This document shows positions 10,760-23,209 of a stretch of 64,000 bases of DNA, in pieces. The notes below the pieces were generated by a model. That model had not been told where the DNA came from. It did not search any database and saw only the letters and a list, made by a program, of their open reading frames with translations. Position numbers and translations under genes: made by a program. The DNA is from Tilletiopsis washingtonensis (Eukaryota > Basidiomycota > Exobasidiomycetes > Entylomatales). Each line of letters begins with the position of its first letter. Position 1 is the first letter of the stretch. The stretch covers positions 222,620 to 286,619 of the forward strand of contig NW_020312014.1 of NCBI RefSeq assembly GCF_003144115.1, written 5' to 3'.

Positions 10760-13700
10760 ATGTCCTTCGCGCCGCCCGTCGCGCCGTCCGCCTTTGCCTT
10801 TGCGCAGGTCGCAGAGGCGAACGAGGCAGCGCAGCAGCCGGCTGCACCAGCTCCTGAGCCTGCTGCGCCGTCGGTCGTGCCGGCGGTCAAGGCCGAGGCA
10901 GTGTCGCAGCCGGCTGCGGTCGGCCCGAGCTCTTCGTCTCAGGCACCTCTCGATGCCACCATGAGTGAGCTCAAGCCGAGCGCTACCCTTGGCCGCTCGC
11001 CGAGCAATGCCGCTACACCTGCGGCAAGCCCGGCGCGGCCCAAGCGTGCGGCCGGCATCCTCGCCGCCGCGCAGCTGAGCAGCTCCTCGGCGAGTTCGTC
11101 GGGGTCGTCGGGCGCCGGCACTCGTGCTGCCGGCAGCAGCGCCACGCCGCTCTCCTCGCAGCCCGTCTCGCCGGCCACGTCGGCATCGTCGCCGTGCCGC
11201 GAGCGCGAGACGCCCATCGCGCCTGCGTACTTCTACCCGCGCGACGCTTCCTCCGCCACCGCCAGCGACATGGACGGCGTGCCCGTCTTCGAGCCGACGA
11301 TGGCGCAGTTCAGTGACTTTGAGCGCTTCTGCGAGCGCATCGATGCGTGGGGCATGCAGTGCGGCATCGTCAAGATCGTGCCGCCGCCCGAGTGGCGCGC
11401 TGCGCTGCCCTCGCTGCGCTCCTTCCCGCCGCCGCAGACGGGCGAGCGCGGCGAGGACCCGTCGACGCGCGGCATTGCCTCGGTGCGTATCCGCAACGCC
11501 ATCTCGCAGAAGTGGGAGTCGGCGGGCGGCGGCAGCGGCGCCTGGCTGCAGCAGAATCACTTGCATCCGAGCAAGGTGTGGAACGCCAAGATGTGGGCCG
11601 ATGCCTGCGCGGCGCCCGGTGCTCGCGGCCCTGAGCTGCGCCGCATGCAGGCCAACGCTGAGCGTGCCGACGGCATCGACGGTGCCAAGCCGGACGGCAA
11701 GGACGAAGGCATCAAGACTCGCAGCGGCCGCGGCCGCGACTCGAACGGCGCCGCGGGCCATGCCTCATCTCCCGCTGTCGCAGCCGCAGCGGCTCGCAGG
11801 CGCAAGCGTGTGAGCCTGGCCGTGGGCTCTCCGGCGGCGAGCCAAGGCGCAAAAGACTCGCCGGGTCCGTCGTCTCTCTCGCAGGATGTCGCGCGACCCT
11901 CGACGCCGCAGCCGGCGCTCGAGGTTGACACATCGGACATGCCGGCGCTCGAGGCATCGCCGCTGCCCAAGCTGGAGGGCGCGCCGGCTGCCACTCCGCC
12001 TGGGCGCACTCTGCGTCCTCGCTCGCTCTCTACCGCGCCGGGCAGTGCTAGCAAAGTGCCTCTCGCTGCGGAGCCTACGCCGCATGCGTCGCAGACCAGC
12101 ACCGCACCGCCGGTGCCTAAGGTCAAGGCGGCTGACCTCACTACGGCGGAGGAGTGGGCGGCGTTCGACCATGAGAACGTCTGGCTGCGCGAGTTTGCGT
12201 CGGCCAAGGCTCCGGCGGCTGAGCCGCAGAAGACGGAGGAGGGCACCGCGCAGGATGACCTGGTCGTGCCCTCAGCCGAGGACTTCAGGGACCCAAAGGT
12301 GTGCAGGGAGATCGAGAAGGAGTACTGGCGCGGCCTCACGTTTGGCCAGCCGCCGATGTACGGCGCCGATCTCAAGGTGAGCCAGAGTTCAGCCCTCTGC
12401 CGGAGAAGCCTGCTGACAAGTCCTCCACAGGGCACGCTCTTCACCGACGAGACGACGTCGTGGAACGTCGGCAAGCTGCCGAACATCCTCACGCGCCTGC
12501 GCCTGAAGCGCAAGCTGCCCGGCGTCACGACGCCGTACCTGTACTTTGGCAGCTGGCGCGCCACGTTCGCCTGGCACGTCGAGGACGTGGACCTCTACTC
12601 CATCAACTACATCCACTTTGGCGCGCCGAAGCAGTGGTACTCGATCCGCCAGGCCGACCGCACGCGCTTCGAGCTCGCCATGGCGTCGGCGTTCCCCGCC
12701 GACTCGCGGCGCTGCCGCCACTTCCTGCGGCACAAGTCGTACCTCGCCTCGCCGGCGTTCCTGGCGGCGCACAACATCCAGCCGCTGCGCCTCGTGCACC
12801 ACGCCGGCGAGTTCGTCATCACGTACCCCTATGGCTACCACTCGGGCTTCAACCTCGGCTTCAACTGCGCCGAGAGTGTCAACTTTGCGCTGCCCTCGTG
12901 GCTCGAGATCGGCCGCCGCGCCGGCTGGTGCGAGTGCGAGCCGGATTCGGTGCGCATGGACATCGACGCGATCCTGCAGGAGAGCGAGGAGATCGAGGAG
13001 GCCGAGCGCAAGAAGGAGGAGCACGAGCGACGCAAGGAGGAGCGTGCTGCTCTGCGCGCGGAGAAGGATGCACAGCTGCCCGATGACGAGGCAGCACGCA
13101 TGGCCAAGCTCGAGGCTCGTCGGCTGCGCGACAAGGCACGCCGCGACCGCCAGCGCGAGGAGAAGCTGCTTGCGCGTGAGGCAGGCCTCGCCACGCCGGA
13201 TGCGAGGGAGGCAGACGTGTCATTGGACGCAGGCCAACAGGTAGCCGATCAAGCTGCGCCTGCGCGTGGGCGTGCGTCGGAGGCTGCGGAAGCGCAGCAG
13301 GAGGACGAGCTCGAGCAGTCGGCCTCTGGCTCGTCGTCAGGCTCCGAGGACGAGCCCTTCTGCGCCTTCTGCGTGTCGAACAACCACGACGACCTCGTCG
13401 TCATTCCCAGCGACTCGCCAGACGAGCCGGTGCGCCACGGCCACCGGCTCTGCTCGCTCTTCGTGCCCGAGACGTTCGTGCAGCCTGGCGAGGAGCGCGA
13501 GGACGGCGTCGACACTGTCATTGGCTTCGAGAACATCCCAAAGGCGCGCTGGCAGCTCGTGAGTGATCAGCGCGCACAGATACGTTTGCAGATGCTGATG
13601 CTTTGCGGCACAGAAATGCACGCTCTGCCCGAAGCCGCAGTGGGCAAAGCAGGGCGCCAAGGTGCAGTGCACCTTCGGTACCTGTGCGCGCGCGGCGCAC

Positions 13701-15560
13701 GTTGCATGCGCGTTCGTCGAAGAGACCGGCTGGCTTCTCGATGTGCTCCCGCTCGACGCGGCGGACGCCATCGAAGGCCGCAAGAAGAAGGCCGGCGGCA
13801 AGGCGCGCTCGCGCAAGGCACCGGGCACTGCTGCAGCCGGCGCTTCCAGTGGTACAGAGGCGGCATCCGCATCTGATGGCAATGCGGCGGCAGAGGAGAA
13901 CGAGGACGAGGACGTCGAGACGCGCAACGTCGTCCTCTGCACGCTCCACAATCCCAATCGAGCGAAGCCCATCTCGCCGGAGGCGGCACGGCGCGAAGCT
14001 GTCCAGCGCGCTCTTGCACTCGCGCTGCGGCCGCAGGACCTCGCCACAATTCACCTCGGCGGCGCACAGTGGTGCGCTCCGGTCGTGCGAGTCGTGCGCG
14101 AAGACGCGGCAGAGCCCGACGTTCCTGGCTCCATCGTCATCATGGAGGCTGGCGCCGAGCGCTTCATCAAGTGGGCCAAGCTCGTCTTCTCGCCCGAGCA
14201 GGTGCGCGCGGAGGAGGAAAAGTGGAACGCAGCGGAGGCTCGCCGTCGTGCGGAGCTCGGACTGCCCGAGGAGAAGCCGGCGAAGAAGCGCGTGCGCGAC
14301 GAGGATGAAGCGCAGACCGCTGCCGAGCGGCCGACGAGCGTGCGCAGGTCGCTGGCCAGCAGCAAGCCTGCTGTGCCGGCCGAGGGTGCAGGTGCCAGCA
14401 CGGATCTCGACGCAGACACTCCCGCCGGCGCGCGCAAGTCTCGCCGCAAGGCTGCGCCTCGCACGGCTGAGCCTCAGCCGCTCACGCAGCCAGCGATGCA
14501 GCCACCAGCCGCACCCAGTGTCGAGAAGCTCCTCGCAGCGCCGGCGAAGAAGCGCGCATCTGCGCCTGGCACGGCCAAGCCGAAGGCCAAGAAGGTCAAG
14601 GCGGAGCCTGTCATGGCCATTCCGTCGTCGAGCCCCCTGTCCTCGCCGGCTCCGGCGCCTCCGCAGGTGCAGCCCATGTCCATGCTGCCGCACGCGCATC
14701 AAGCACAGCACGCGCAGGCGCCGCACATGCCGTCGCCGCCTGTCCACCACGCCTCCGCTCAGCATGCGCCGGCCTCAGCGCCCTTCTACGCGCACGAGCA
14801 CGCCTACTTGCGCGATCAGCACCACCACTCGTCGAACGGCGCATACGGACGGGCCTACAACGAGCCGCCGCGCAGCGAGTACGTGCCTCACGACGCGGCA
14901 TCGTTGCGTGCGCGCTACCAGCAGCATGCGCCGCCGCCGTCGACTGCTCACGCCTATGGGCAGCATGCGGGTGCGCCGCCTCTAGCGCATGCTCACCAAC
15001 AGCCGGCGCCGCAATGGCGCGGCGCATCCTCGCCTGAGATGGGCTATGCCTCGCCCGCCTACAGCATGCGCAGTCCCTACGGATCCGAGGCTCGCGCGCC
15101 GTCTGAGCACGCTGCACCTGCGCCTCCTCGCCTCAGCGGACCGCCGATGCAGTCGAGCTGGAGCTCCAGCAACGGCAGCTCGCTGCCGCCGATCTCGCGC
15201 TGGTCGCCGCGCATGCCGTCTGCTGCGCCGCACGCCTACCTTCCTCCTCTGCCGCCGCAGGCCGGCGCCTACCAGTACCCGATGCCGCCGACGCACCTTC
15301 CGCCGCTCCACGCGCACGCGCCCGGCCACGCGCACCCCGCCTACGGACCTCCCATGTCGCATGCGCCGCCTCACCATGCCTACGCGCACGCCCTGCCGCC
15401 GCCGCATGGCCACCGTCCCGACCTCCCGAGCGCCGAGGCCTGGCACGACCAGCACGCGCGCCCTGACCTCGGCCATGCGCACCCGTATGCGCGCCCGAGC
15501 GGCATTTCGCCGCTGCAGCACCACGCACCGCTGCTGCCGTCCGTGCGTGGCGGCCCGTGA
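10760..15560 (+). CDS. KDM4/Rph1-type JmjN-JmjC histone demethylase with extended PHD
   Basis: Nuclear Fe(II)/2-oxoglutarate dioxygenase expected to demethylate histone H3 lysines (H3K9/K36 in the KDM4 family). Exons: 10760-12376, 12431-13558 and 13614-15560 (1563 aa). JmjN is at about residues 170-215 (VPVFEPTMAQFSDFERFCER). The JmjC domain is split by a 54-nt intron that is in frame and stopless. Iron ligands are visible: His and Glu in FAWHVEDVDL (about 587) and His in YGYHSGFNLGF (about 676). A charged coiled coil follows (EEAERKKEEHERRKEER). An extended PHD crosses the second intron: FCAFC...HRLCSLF, then KCTLCPKPQW...CTFGTCARAAHVACAF. The last 350 residues are Pro/His/Ala-rich and probably disordered. 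Substrate preference cannot be read from sequence. Confidence 0.9.
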
Positions 15561-15844
15561 TGCCTCGAATGACCCCAGTATTCTCCTGCATCTTCTCCTT
15601 CATCTCTCCTATTCATCTGCCTCGTTCCTGCGCAATCCTCGGCCGCCTGCGCGCCATCATAACACATTCGCGCCCGGCCATATCCTCTACGACTCTCGCG
15701 CCGCTCCTCTATCTAACCCGGACACCTACTCTGCCCTCCTATTCGCTGCTTGTTGCGCCTTTCGTCGCCTCTTTGCGCCGCCTCATCACCTCTTCTGTAT
15801 CTCCACCTGCGCTGCACCGACGTGATATAATGATGCATTCGCGC

Positions 15845-17615
15845 TCAGCTCTCGAGGTGCGAGTCGTTGAGCGCGCAGCACACGACGGCCTTGTTGTGGC
15901 CGTTGTATTGCCGCACCGTCTCGCCGCTGGCGAGCTCCCATAACCGTGCGACGTGATCTGACGATGCGGTGACAAGGTAGGCGCTGTCGGCGCTGAACGC
16001 CGCATCCCACACCCATCGCTGGTGGCCCACGAGCGTCTTCTCGAGCGTGAACTCGTAGCGCGCCGTGCTCCAGATCTTGACGGTGGTGTCGGCCGAGCAG
16101 GTCGCCAGATGCCTGGCATCGCATCAAAGGAGGCTCAGCATGTGCAGCAGCTACAGAGTCGCAGCGACACTCACCGCACGTCTGGCGAGAGCAGGCACTT
16201 GGTGAGGTACTTGTCGTGCGCCCGGAACTTGGTCACGGGCTGCAGGTCCGTAAAGTCACCGGCGCCTGCTGGCGGTGTTGGTGGAGCCGGTGCAGCGCCT
16301 GATGACCCGTCTGATGACGCGCCTGCCTCTCCACCACTGCCGCCCGGCATCGAGTTGGCACCCTCGTAGCCGCCTGATTGGATGCGCCAGACGTACACGT
16401 TGCCCTGTCAAGACACCGGCGTGAGCGATTGCCGGGCACGAAGACTGGCAGACTCACCTTGTTGTTGCCTGCCACCAGACATGAGCCGTCGGAAGCGACA
16501 GTGACCGACCGAATGGGTACCTCCTCTTCTGGCACCTGTGAGATGCGGTCAGCAAACGACTCTAGGCGACCGCCCGGACCGGTGAAGCTCTCTCCTGACA
16601 GCTGTCGGCAAAGTGAAAGCACTGCGTTGGGCACGAGCAGCGCTGCTCTGCAAGCGCACCGCAGTCGATCGCTCGCTTGCACCATTCTCGTCGCCAAGTC
16701 GCCGCACTCACCAGTTCATGGCTGCAGCCATTCTCGCCCAGATCCCACACCTTGACGCTGCCCGCCTGATCGCACGAGACCAGCTCGCCCTGATTCGGGT
16801 GAATGACGACGTCGTTCACGGGTGCGCGATGGTCGTAGATGCGCTGTGGCCGTGATGTCCTGCGGCGAGAGGCGCGAGTCAGCGAGCGACGTCGGCGCTC
16901 AGATCCTTGTAGGCATGCATGCTCTGCCAGCTATGGCGCCGCGCCGAACAGAGTCTCTACGCACCGCGTGTCCCAGATCTTCAGCGTGCCGTCCTCGCTG
17001 CCCGTCACAAGCCACTTCGCATCGCAGTGCCATGCGAGCGAGGTGATATTCCCGGAGTGTCCGTCAAATGTGGCCACCTGAGTGCGAGAGACCAGATCAG
17101 CAGGTGGCCAAGAGCTGCCGCTGAGCTTGCGATGGCCTGCAGGCGCAGCTGTCATGCCGTCTCGCGATTGCCGGGCTGACCAGCGACCCCCGTGCGCGAG
17201 TGGCAGCTCTCTGCGCAGGCGCGCAGCACTCGACAGTCACAGCAGCCACAGCTCACGCTCCTCCTGCGCGACTCACGGGATTGCCGCCGCCGCCGTTGTG
17301 CCCGACCTGGCCCATGCCCTGGCCGAGGGTGCAGTCGTACAGGCGCACCTGACACATGGCCGCGGCGGCGAGCCAGCGCTTGTCGGGGCTGATGGCGAGG
17401 CGGTTGACCTGGCTGTCGGGGTGCTGCACGGTGCGCGCGCACACGCCGCTCCACGCCTCCCAGAAGCGGATGCTGTGGTCGTAGCCGGCGGTGCAGAGGA
17501 TGACGGAGAGGGCGTCGTGCGCCGGCGGCGTGGGCGAGCGGGTGCGTGCCGACGCCAGCGGCACCGACGAGCCGGGCGAGCGCGTGGCGCCCTGCAACGT
17601 CGCGGCGCGCGACAT
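15845..17615 (-). CDS. lst8: LST8, WD40 subunit of TOR complexes
   Basis: Seven-bladed WD40 protein that binds the TOR kinase domain in TORC1 and TORC2. Exons on the minus strand: 17615-17277, 17077-16965, 16859-16712, 16601-16458, 16404-16175 and 16112-15845 (413 aa); all phases agree. The family signatures are clear: [84 protein letters not shown] and the terminal [20 protein letters not shown]. It is longer than the usual 300-330 residues because of an N-terminal Ser/Ala/Pro extension and a Gly/Ser/Ala/Pro loop of about 45 residues in exon 5, before [16 protein letters not shown]. Three introns (199, 105 and 110 nt) are long for this window. The start is the only ATG ahead of blade 1. Confidence 0.92.
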
Positions 17616-17965
17616 GGTGTTTGGGTGCTAACAGCGGCGATACGGAGCACAGAGACAAGCACGGAGCGGAGCAGTGAGAGCAGTGGGAGGCGGTGCGGGG
17701 TCGGGAACAGGAGCTCGGTGCGGCGCGCGGCGTGGAGGTCGCGGCCCGAGCCCCAGGAGGCCGGAGTCGCGCTCAGCCAGCGTGGAGCCAAGCCGGGCTG
17801 GCCTGGCTGGGCTGCAGCGCCGGTCACGTGGGGCGCCCGCCAGATTATGCTGCAGCGGAAGCCACCGGCTGCACCCGCCCTCCTTCCTGCTGCTCTCCAT
17901 CCTCCGCACATCTCTCACTCCACTCGCCCGTTCCTCTGGCCGTCTGCAGCAGCAGCGCTCCAGTC
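17616..17965. promoter_or_regulatory. Shared divergent promoter, lst8 / mL44
   Basis: The two start codons are 350 bp apart in head-to-head orientation, so both promoters must lie here or overlap the genes. The mL44 side ends in a pyrimidine-rich leader (about 17880-17960). I see no obvious TATA element. Confidence 0.5.
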
Positions 17966-19238
17966 ATGGCTGCCCTCTCGCCTCTGCGGACAGCGCTGCG
18001 GCAGCGCCTCTGTGCGCTGCCAGTGGCCGCCACGCCGTCCGTGGCCCGCGGCCTCGCCTCGTCCTCTCGCGCTGCTGCCTCGTCCTCCACCGCTTCCCCC
18101 TCTGCCGGCCCCGCACGGCACCTGCCACCACTCGCACGGGCAGACCCGCAGCTCTACGCCCTCACTGCGCCGCTGCCGCTCTCGTCGCTCTCGGCTCTCG
18201 CGACGCGCTTCCATCTGCTGCCCGCCAGCCTCTCTGCGCCGGAGCGGAAAGCACGTCTGGAGGCCGTGGCGCAGGCGCTGGTGCACCCGAGCCTGCTGCC
18301 TCAGCTGGCGCGCGCCCGGGCACTGAGCAACGACGAGCTGCAGCGCATGTCAGGCGACGACCAGGCGCGCGAGCAGTACCTGCCGCTGCCGGAGAAGGAC
18401 AACGCGGCGCTGGCGGCCGAGGGCAACGCCTGGCTCGGCATGCTCATGTCCGAGGCGCTGCACCTGCGCTTCCCGCACCTGCCCGTGCGCGCCCTCAAGG
18501 CCGCCGTGTCGGCGTACGTCGGCCCGCAGACGCTGGCCGACGTGGCCGCCGAGCTGGGCGTCACGAGCGCATCGCTGCTGCGCTTCGATCCCTCGAACAA
18601 GGTGGAGCCGTCGTCGCTGAAGCTCTCGCGCGGCAAGGCCGAGGCACGGAAGGTCAACGCACGAGGGGCCTCGACCGATGCGCTGCGTGCGCTCTTCGCA
18701 CTTGTGCTCTCCATGAACGGCCTGCCGGCGCTGCGCAAGCAGCTGCACTCGCTCATCCTCTCGCGCCAGCTGCCACTCGAGCAGCTGCTCAAGTTCACCG
18801 ACCCAAAGCGGGTGCTGAGCCAGACGTGCGCCAAGTACAGCCTCGAGCCGCCGGTCAGCCGGCTGATCGCCGAGACGGGCCGCACGAGCATTGCGCCCAT
18901 CTTTGTCGTCGGCGTGTGGAGCGGCGCGACGAAGCTGGGCGAGGGCACGGGCAGCGCACTGAAGATGGCAGAGTACCGGGTGAGTGCGCCTGCCTTGCAT
19001 TAGGCCTCGAGACTCGCGGCTGACGCATGCTCTTTGCCTCTGGCAGGCAGCAGAGGACGCGATGCGGCGCTTCTACCTCGCCACACCCGGCCAGTCCTCG
19101 CTCGCGACGATGCCGTCCTCGACGCTCGACGCAGAGTTTGCCGGCGCCTCTGCAGAGGGCGCAGCAGAGCCACGGCCGGCGTACGTGGCACAGCCGCTGG
19201 GGCGGAGCGAGGTGGTGCACGGAAGCAGGGCGGCATAG
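17966..19238 (+). CDS. Mitochondrial large-subunit ribosomal protein mL44 (MRPL3-like)
   Basis: Mitoribosome protein carrying an RNase III-like fold plus a double-stranded-RNA-binding domain. Exons: 17966-18979 and 19047-19238 (401 aa). The N-terminus is Arg/Ser/Ala-rich without acidic residues, as in a mitochondrial targeting peptide. The RNase III-like part is at about 130-260 (EGNAWLGMLMSEALHLRFPHLP... SAYVGPQTLADVAAELG); the acidic signature of active RNase III is not evident, as expected for mL44. The dsRBD lies at the end and crosses the intron (FVVGVWSGATKLGEGTGSALKMAEYR|AAEDAMRRFYL). It is divergent from lst8 and convergent with the next gene. A true mitochondrial RNase III is the alternative but is less likely. 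Confidence 0.85.
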
Positions 19239-19416
19239 ACCAGGGACAAAACAGGGGGAGCATTAATGACCAGACGCTGCTCCTTGTATGGTGCCATGAC
19301 GTGCGGTGCGTGTTCGTGCGTGGCAGATGATTCAGGTGCGGGAGATGGAAGCAGACAGAGACAGTCGCGTGCAGGGGAGAGCAGCGTCTAGGATAATGAT
19401 ATTGCGCAGCGGGCGT

Positions 19417-20778
19417 CTATCGCGGCGCAGTGCCTCGCAGCAGGGCAGCTCCTCCAGGAAGCTGAGCTATCCTCGCTCCGAGCCCGAGCACTGTCCGCAC
19501 ACTCTGTGCCGGGCGCGCCAGCACGCGTGCCAGCGCCACCTGCATCGTCAGGCTAGGCACTGGCGGTGCGGCGCTGGCCTTTGCGCCTTCTTTCGCGATC
19601 GGAGCAAGCGGTGCAGGGAAGAGCGCAGCGGTGAGGAGGGCACGGAACGAGCGAGTTGCCGTCAGAGGCTCAGTAAAGCAGATCTGCGCATGCTGCGTCT
19701 CGGCAAAGGCGCTCTGCCATGCCGCGTTCGCTACGCTGCCGCCAGCCGTCGGCGTGGCGCTGGTAGGCATGAGCAGCGCGGTGCGGCCATGCGTCTGCAG
19801 CAGCGGCAGCAGCAGCTCCTGCATCTCGACGGCCTGCGCGCATTCTTGCAGCGCCTCGAGTGTGGAGGGCGCGCTCGAGGGCAGCAGGAAGAGCGTGTGG
19901 AAGGGCAGGGCGTGCGACTTGGAGTACGAGGCAATGGTGCTCTTGATGTGTGCGCGCGAGTCGGCAGACGAGAGCGACATGCTCAGAGGGATCACCTTTT
20001 GTGGACGTCAGCCTGCAAGCATCAGGGCCACGCACGCTACACTCACTGCACCACGACCGCGCTCCTTGCCAATGGCGCGCGTCCAGGGAAACGAGAAGCG
20101 CCTCCTGCCCGCGGCCTGTGCGCCGATCGTCTGATAGCCCTCCTGCGCCCTTGCGGGCGTGCGCACCTCGCCTCGCAGCCAGCCGCCGAGTCGCCGCGTG
20201 GCATCTACGACGGAGCCCAGCGTGAGCGACGCAGCGGCCTCGTCGTCGGCGCGGGCACGCTCCTTGCGTGCACGCGCCCAGGCGGCGTATACATCTGCCA
20301 CGGAGAGCGTAGGCGGGGCCTCTTTGCGGGCCTCGAGCTGCGCGGCCTTGGAGCTCGACGGCTTCAGAGCAGGTGCTGCCTCGACTGGAGCTGGTGATGC
20401 GTCCGGCAGCAGGAGCAGCACGCTGCCGCGCTGCTCACCGGCGATCCAGCAGGCGAGCGCCAGGGCCGTGCGCTGCGCCTCGAGCGTGGCCGAGGGGCTG
20501 TAGAAGACATGCAGCGCCGGTGCGGCGGGTGCGTGCCAGAGGATGGCGAGGGTGTTGCGCGGGTGCAGCGCCGCTTCGAGCAGCAGCGAGAGGAGCGGCA
20601 GCGGCGCGAGCAGGCGTGCGCAGAGCGAGAGCAGGCGGGCGTGCAGCGCGTGCAGCGCCGCGAGGAGCGCGTGGATGACGAAGGCGAGACAGCGCAGCGC
20701 GAGGTAGAGGGCGTAGAGCAGCATGCTCGCAGAGTCGGCGGTGCGCCGGCGAGAGGGGCGGGTGCGCGGTGAATACAT
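19417..20778 (-). CDS. DUF1776-like (SDR-related) fungal membrane-associated protein
   Basis: Exons on the minus strand: 20778-20047 and 19995-19417, separated by a 51-nt intron with CTGAC branch and AAAAG acceptor (435 aa). The start is uncertain: ATGs at 20817, 20778 and 20724 are all in frame. The N-terminal region has a long Leu/Ala-rich hydrophobic stretch (LLYALYLALRCLAFVIHALLAALHAL) that could span or bind a membrane. The second exon has a Rossmann-like pattern, VIPLSMSLSS... LPFHTLFLLPSSAPSTL... LLLPLLQTHGRTALLMPTSA, resembling the fungal DUF1776 family, a degenerate short-chain dehydrogenase relative of unknown function. That assignment is from memory of the family pattern and is tentative. 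No catalytic YxxxK is evident. Confidence 0.55.
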
Positions 20779-20817
20779 AGGAGACGCAGAGGCGAGGACG
20801 AGGAGAGACGCGAGCAC

Positions 20818-23209
20818 CGACGAATAAGGAGCAGGGTGGAGGTGGGCGAGACCGAGGGCGGGCGCAGACGCTGGCCAGCGTATCTATAGGCGCGGCGGCG
20901 GTGGAGGGGACGAGGCAGCGGGCACAGCGGCCGGCCGCATCGAGGTGCGAGGGAGCGCCGGACGGGTGGAGCAGGCGGGCTGATAGCGCAGAGGGGCAGG
21001 AGGCGCGACAGGGGCACGCACCGGACCGCCAGCCAGACGCGTCGCGGTGCGGGGAGCCGCCGGCAACGCTCGCATGCGGCCGGCGCGCGGCGGGCCGGTG
21101 TTGCTCTCGGCGCCATCGCCGATGCTGCTTCTGCTGCTCCCTCTCTGCATCGGCAGCGCGGGCTTTCACCAGCCAGGTAAGCGCTTGACTGCGGTGATCT
21201 CGGATGCTTCGGCAGGCTGATCCTGATTTGACCTCCTCTTCACTCGCTGTGGCCTTTCGCTGCCGCACACCTCCGCCCGCATCGGGTAGCAGGCGCGCGG
21301 CCTGCCCACGCGACACAGATGCAGCCGCGAGCCAGCCTCTCACGCGCGAGCTGGGCCATAGCACAAGCAGCCTAGTCTGCGTGCTGACCCTTGAGCATAG
21401 CCTCAGCAGCAGTCGTTGAGAGCCAGAGATGGGCCAGTCGACGGGTTGCCGCCGAGCCGCGACGGGCAGCGAGGAAGCGAACGCATGTGCTGCCCGCACG
21501 TGGCGCAGGCCCCTGAGCCGGCCTTGCTCTGCCCGACGCCGCATGCCGACCTCCGCGCCTTGCCGATCACCGCTGCATGCTGACAAGCAAGACGAGGTGT
21601 CTCAAGCACAAGTGAAGCCCTTATACTCGCACTCGACTCTTAGCGCTGCAGAGTCTGAAAACGGCCTGCTGCGGCTGCTGCGGCAAGGACGCACCTGCAG
21701 CGCTGGCAGCCGCACATGGGCCGTGCAGCGCCTCAGGATTGCGCTCCGAGTCGACGCCGCTGTGCCACGTGCGTGGTGCTCGAGTCGGCTGCACGTCTTC
21801 ATAAGTGCGGATGGTCAGCTGCCTGCGTCCGAGAGCGACGACAGCGGCGCGGAGGCACGACATCGCCCTTGCGGATCCCGACGTGGGCTTCTGGCGCTGC
21901 TCCGAGGTACCGGATCGGCACCGCCGTGATGAGGAGCTGATAGTCCCGCGATCGTTCCCGTTTCTGGGCGCAGCCAGTCACCACAAGCCAGACGCAGCTG
22001 CTACCTCCTGTTGTGCTGTCAGCTGCTTCTCGCGGCCCGCGAGAGCCTTGTCTGATCTCAGGGGACGCTCCGACGCGGTGGCGTCAAGTGCCTGTGCCGA
22101 AATGCTTCTCTTGCGCGCGCCGCAGCGTGTTACAAGACGAGACGGTTTGCCCCCGCAGCACTTTGTGTCCAAATGAGGTGCCGGAGCGACGGATGCGAGG
22201 TACATCGACGATGAAGAGGGGCAAAGAAGCATGCTCGGAGCGCGATGTCGGCTCACCGCACCGCCAGCTTCACGCTTCGCCCGCCCCTCCCGAGGTCGCG
22301 CCTCGTGCATGCTCAGAGCCCACGGGCCGCCGCCGCTGCGCCAGAAACCAAGCATGCGGCTCGCTCGAGCACTTTTCCACGTCTCTCGCTCTGCCGGCGC
22401 CGAGGCGTGCGGCGTCCTGCGACGCACGGCGGGCGAAGACGCAGGGGGCGTGCAGCTGCGCATGAGAGCAGCCGCCGCGGCGTCAGGGCAGCGGCCTCAG
22501 CGGCGTGCCGTGGCGCGGCGGAGGCGCCACGGGGAGCGCAGAGCGCAGACGAGGGGCGGGGGTGCGGGTGTGCTTCTGCCTGCTGCCACGCTTTCTGCGC
22601 TCTGCAAGCTGCACGCTGCGGCGCTGGTGCTGCCCGGTGAAGCATAGGCATCGTCTGTCTGCTGTCTGCGCCTTGAGACGTCCTCGTGGGTGCGGCCAGA
22701 GGCAGAGCGGCCGTCGGCAGCGGCACCCCTCTGCGCATCAGGCACTAACCCAACTTGCGCGAGGAGGCGTAGCGCCATCGAGCGCACTGGCGGCGCGCCG
22801 CGCGTGTGGCCGCTGTCTGCGCTAAGGCCGAGCCGCTGAAGTTGATGAGGCGAAGGAGGGGAGAGCGCGGAGAGGCAGCAGCACCCAGCAGGCAGCGGGC
22901 GTGTGCCTGGCGCTTCATGCTGGGCGCCTGCCGTGCGCTGCTCCGCTCTCGACGCGTGCCTGTTGTGCTTCGGGTGGCCTGACGCCGAGGCGGCACGGCA
23001 GCAGCGACAGCAGCAGGCGAGGCAGGCACGCCGAGGCGCCGCTTCTCCCTGCAGCAGCAACTCCTCTCTCTCTCTCCATCCCTCGCCCTCGCCTCTCCTT
23101 CCATCCATCCGTCTCCATCTCGCACTCCGGACCATCCATCACACACACACGCGTCACCGTCACCTCCACCACTCTGAATCTCCTTCTCTGAGCGCCACCT
23201 GCGCGCGCC
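20818..23209. other. 2.4-kb intergenic region between divergent genes
   Basis: Upstream of both the DUF1776-like gene and the OPT transporter. ORFs on both strands are Arg/Ala/Ser-rich composition artefacts without domains or convincing intron-joined continuations. Near the OPT start are a (TC)n run (about 23064-23076) and a (CA)n run (about 23139-23151). It may hold a long OPT 5' leader or a non-coding RNA; I cannot support either. Confidence 0.5.
23064..23151. repeat. TC- and CA-rich microsatellites in the OPT leader
   Basis: A (TC) tract at about 23064-23076 is followed by pyrimidine-rich CATC/CTC repeats and a (CA) tract at about 23139-23151, all within 150 bp of the OPT start codon. Confidence 0.6.

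Noticed and set aside
10217-11761. 514-codon minus-strand frame over the JmjC gene start
   Set aside because: Arg-rich shadow with no domain. The plus-strand frame carries JmjN.
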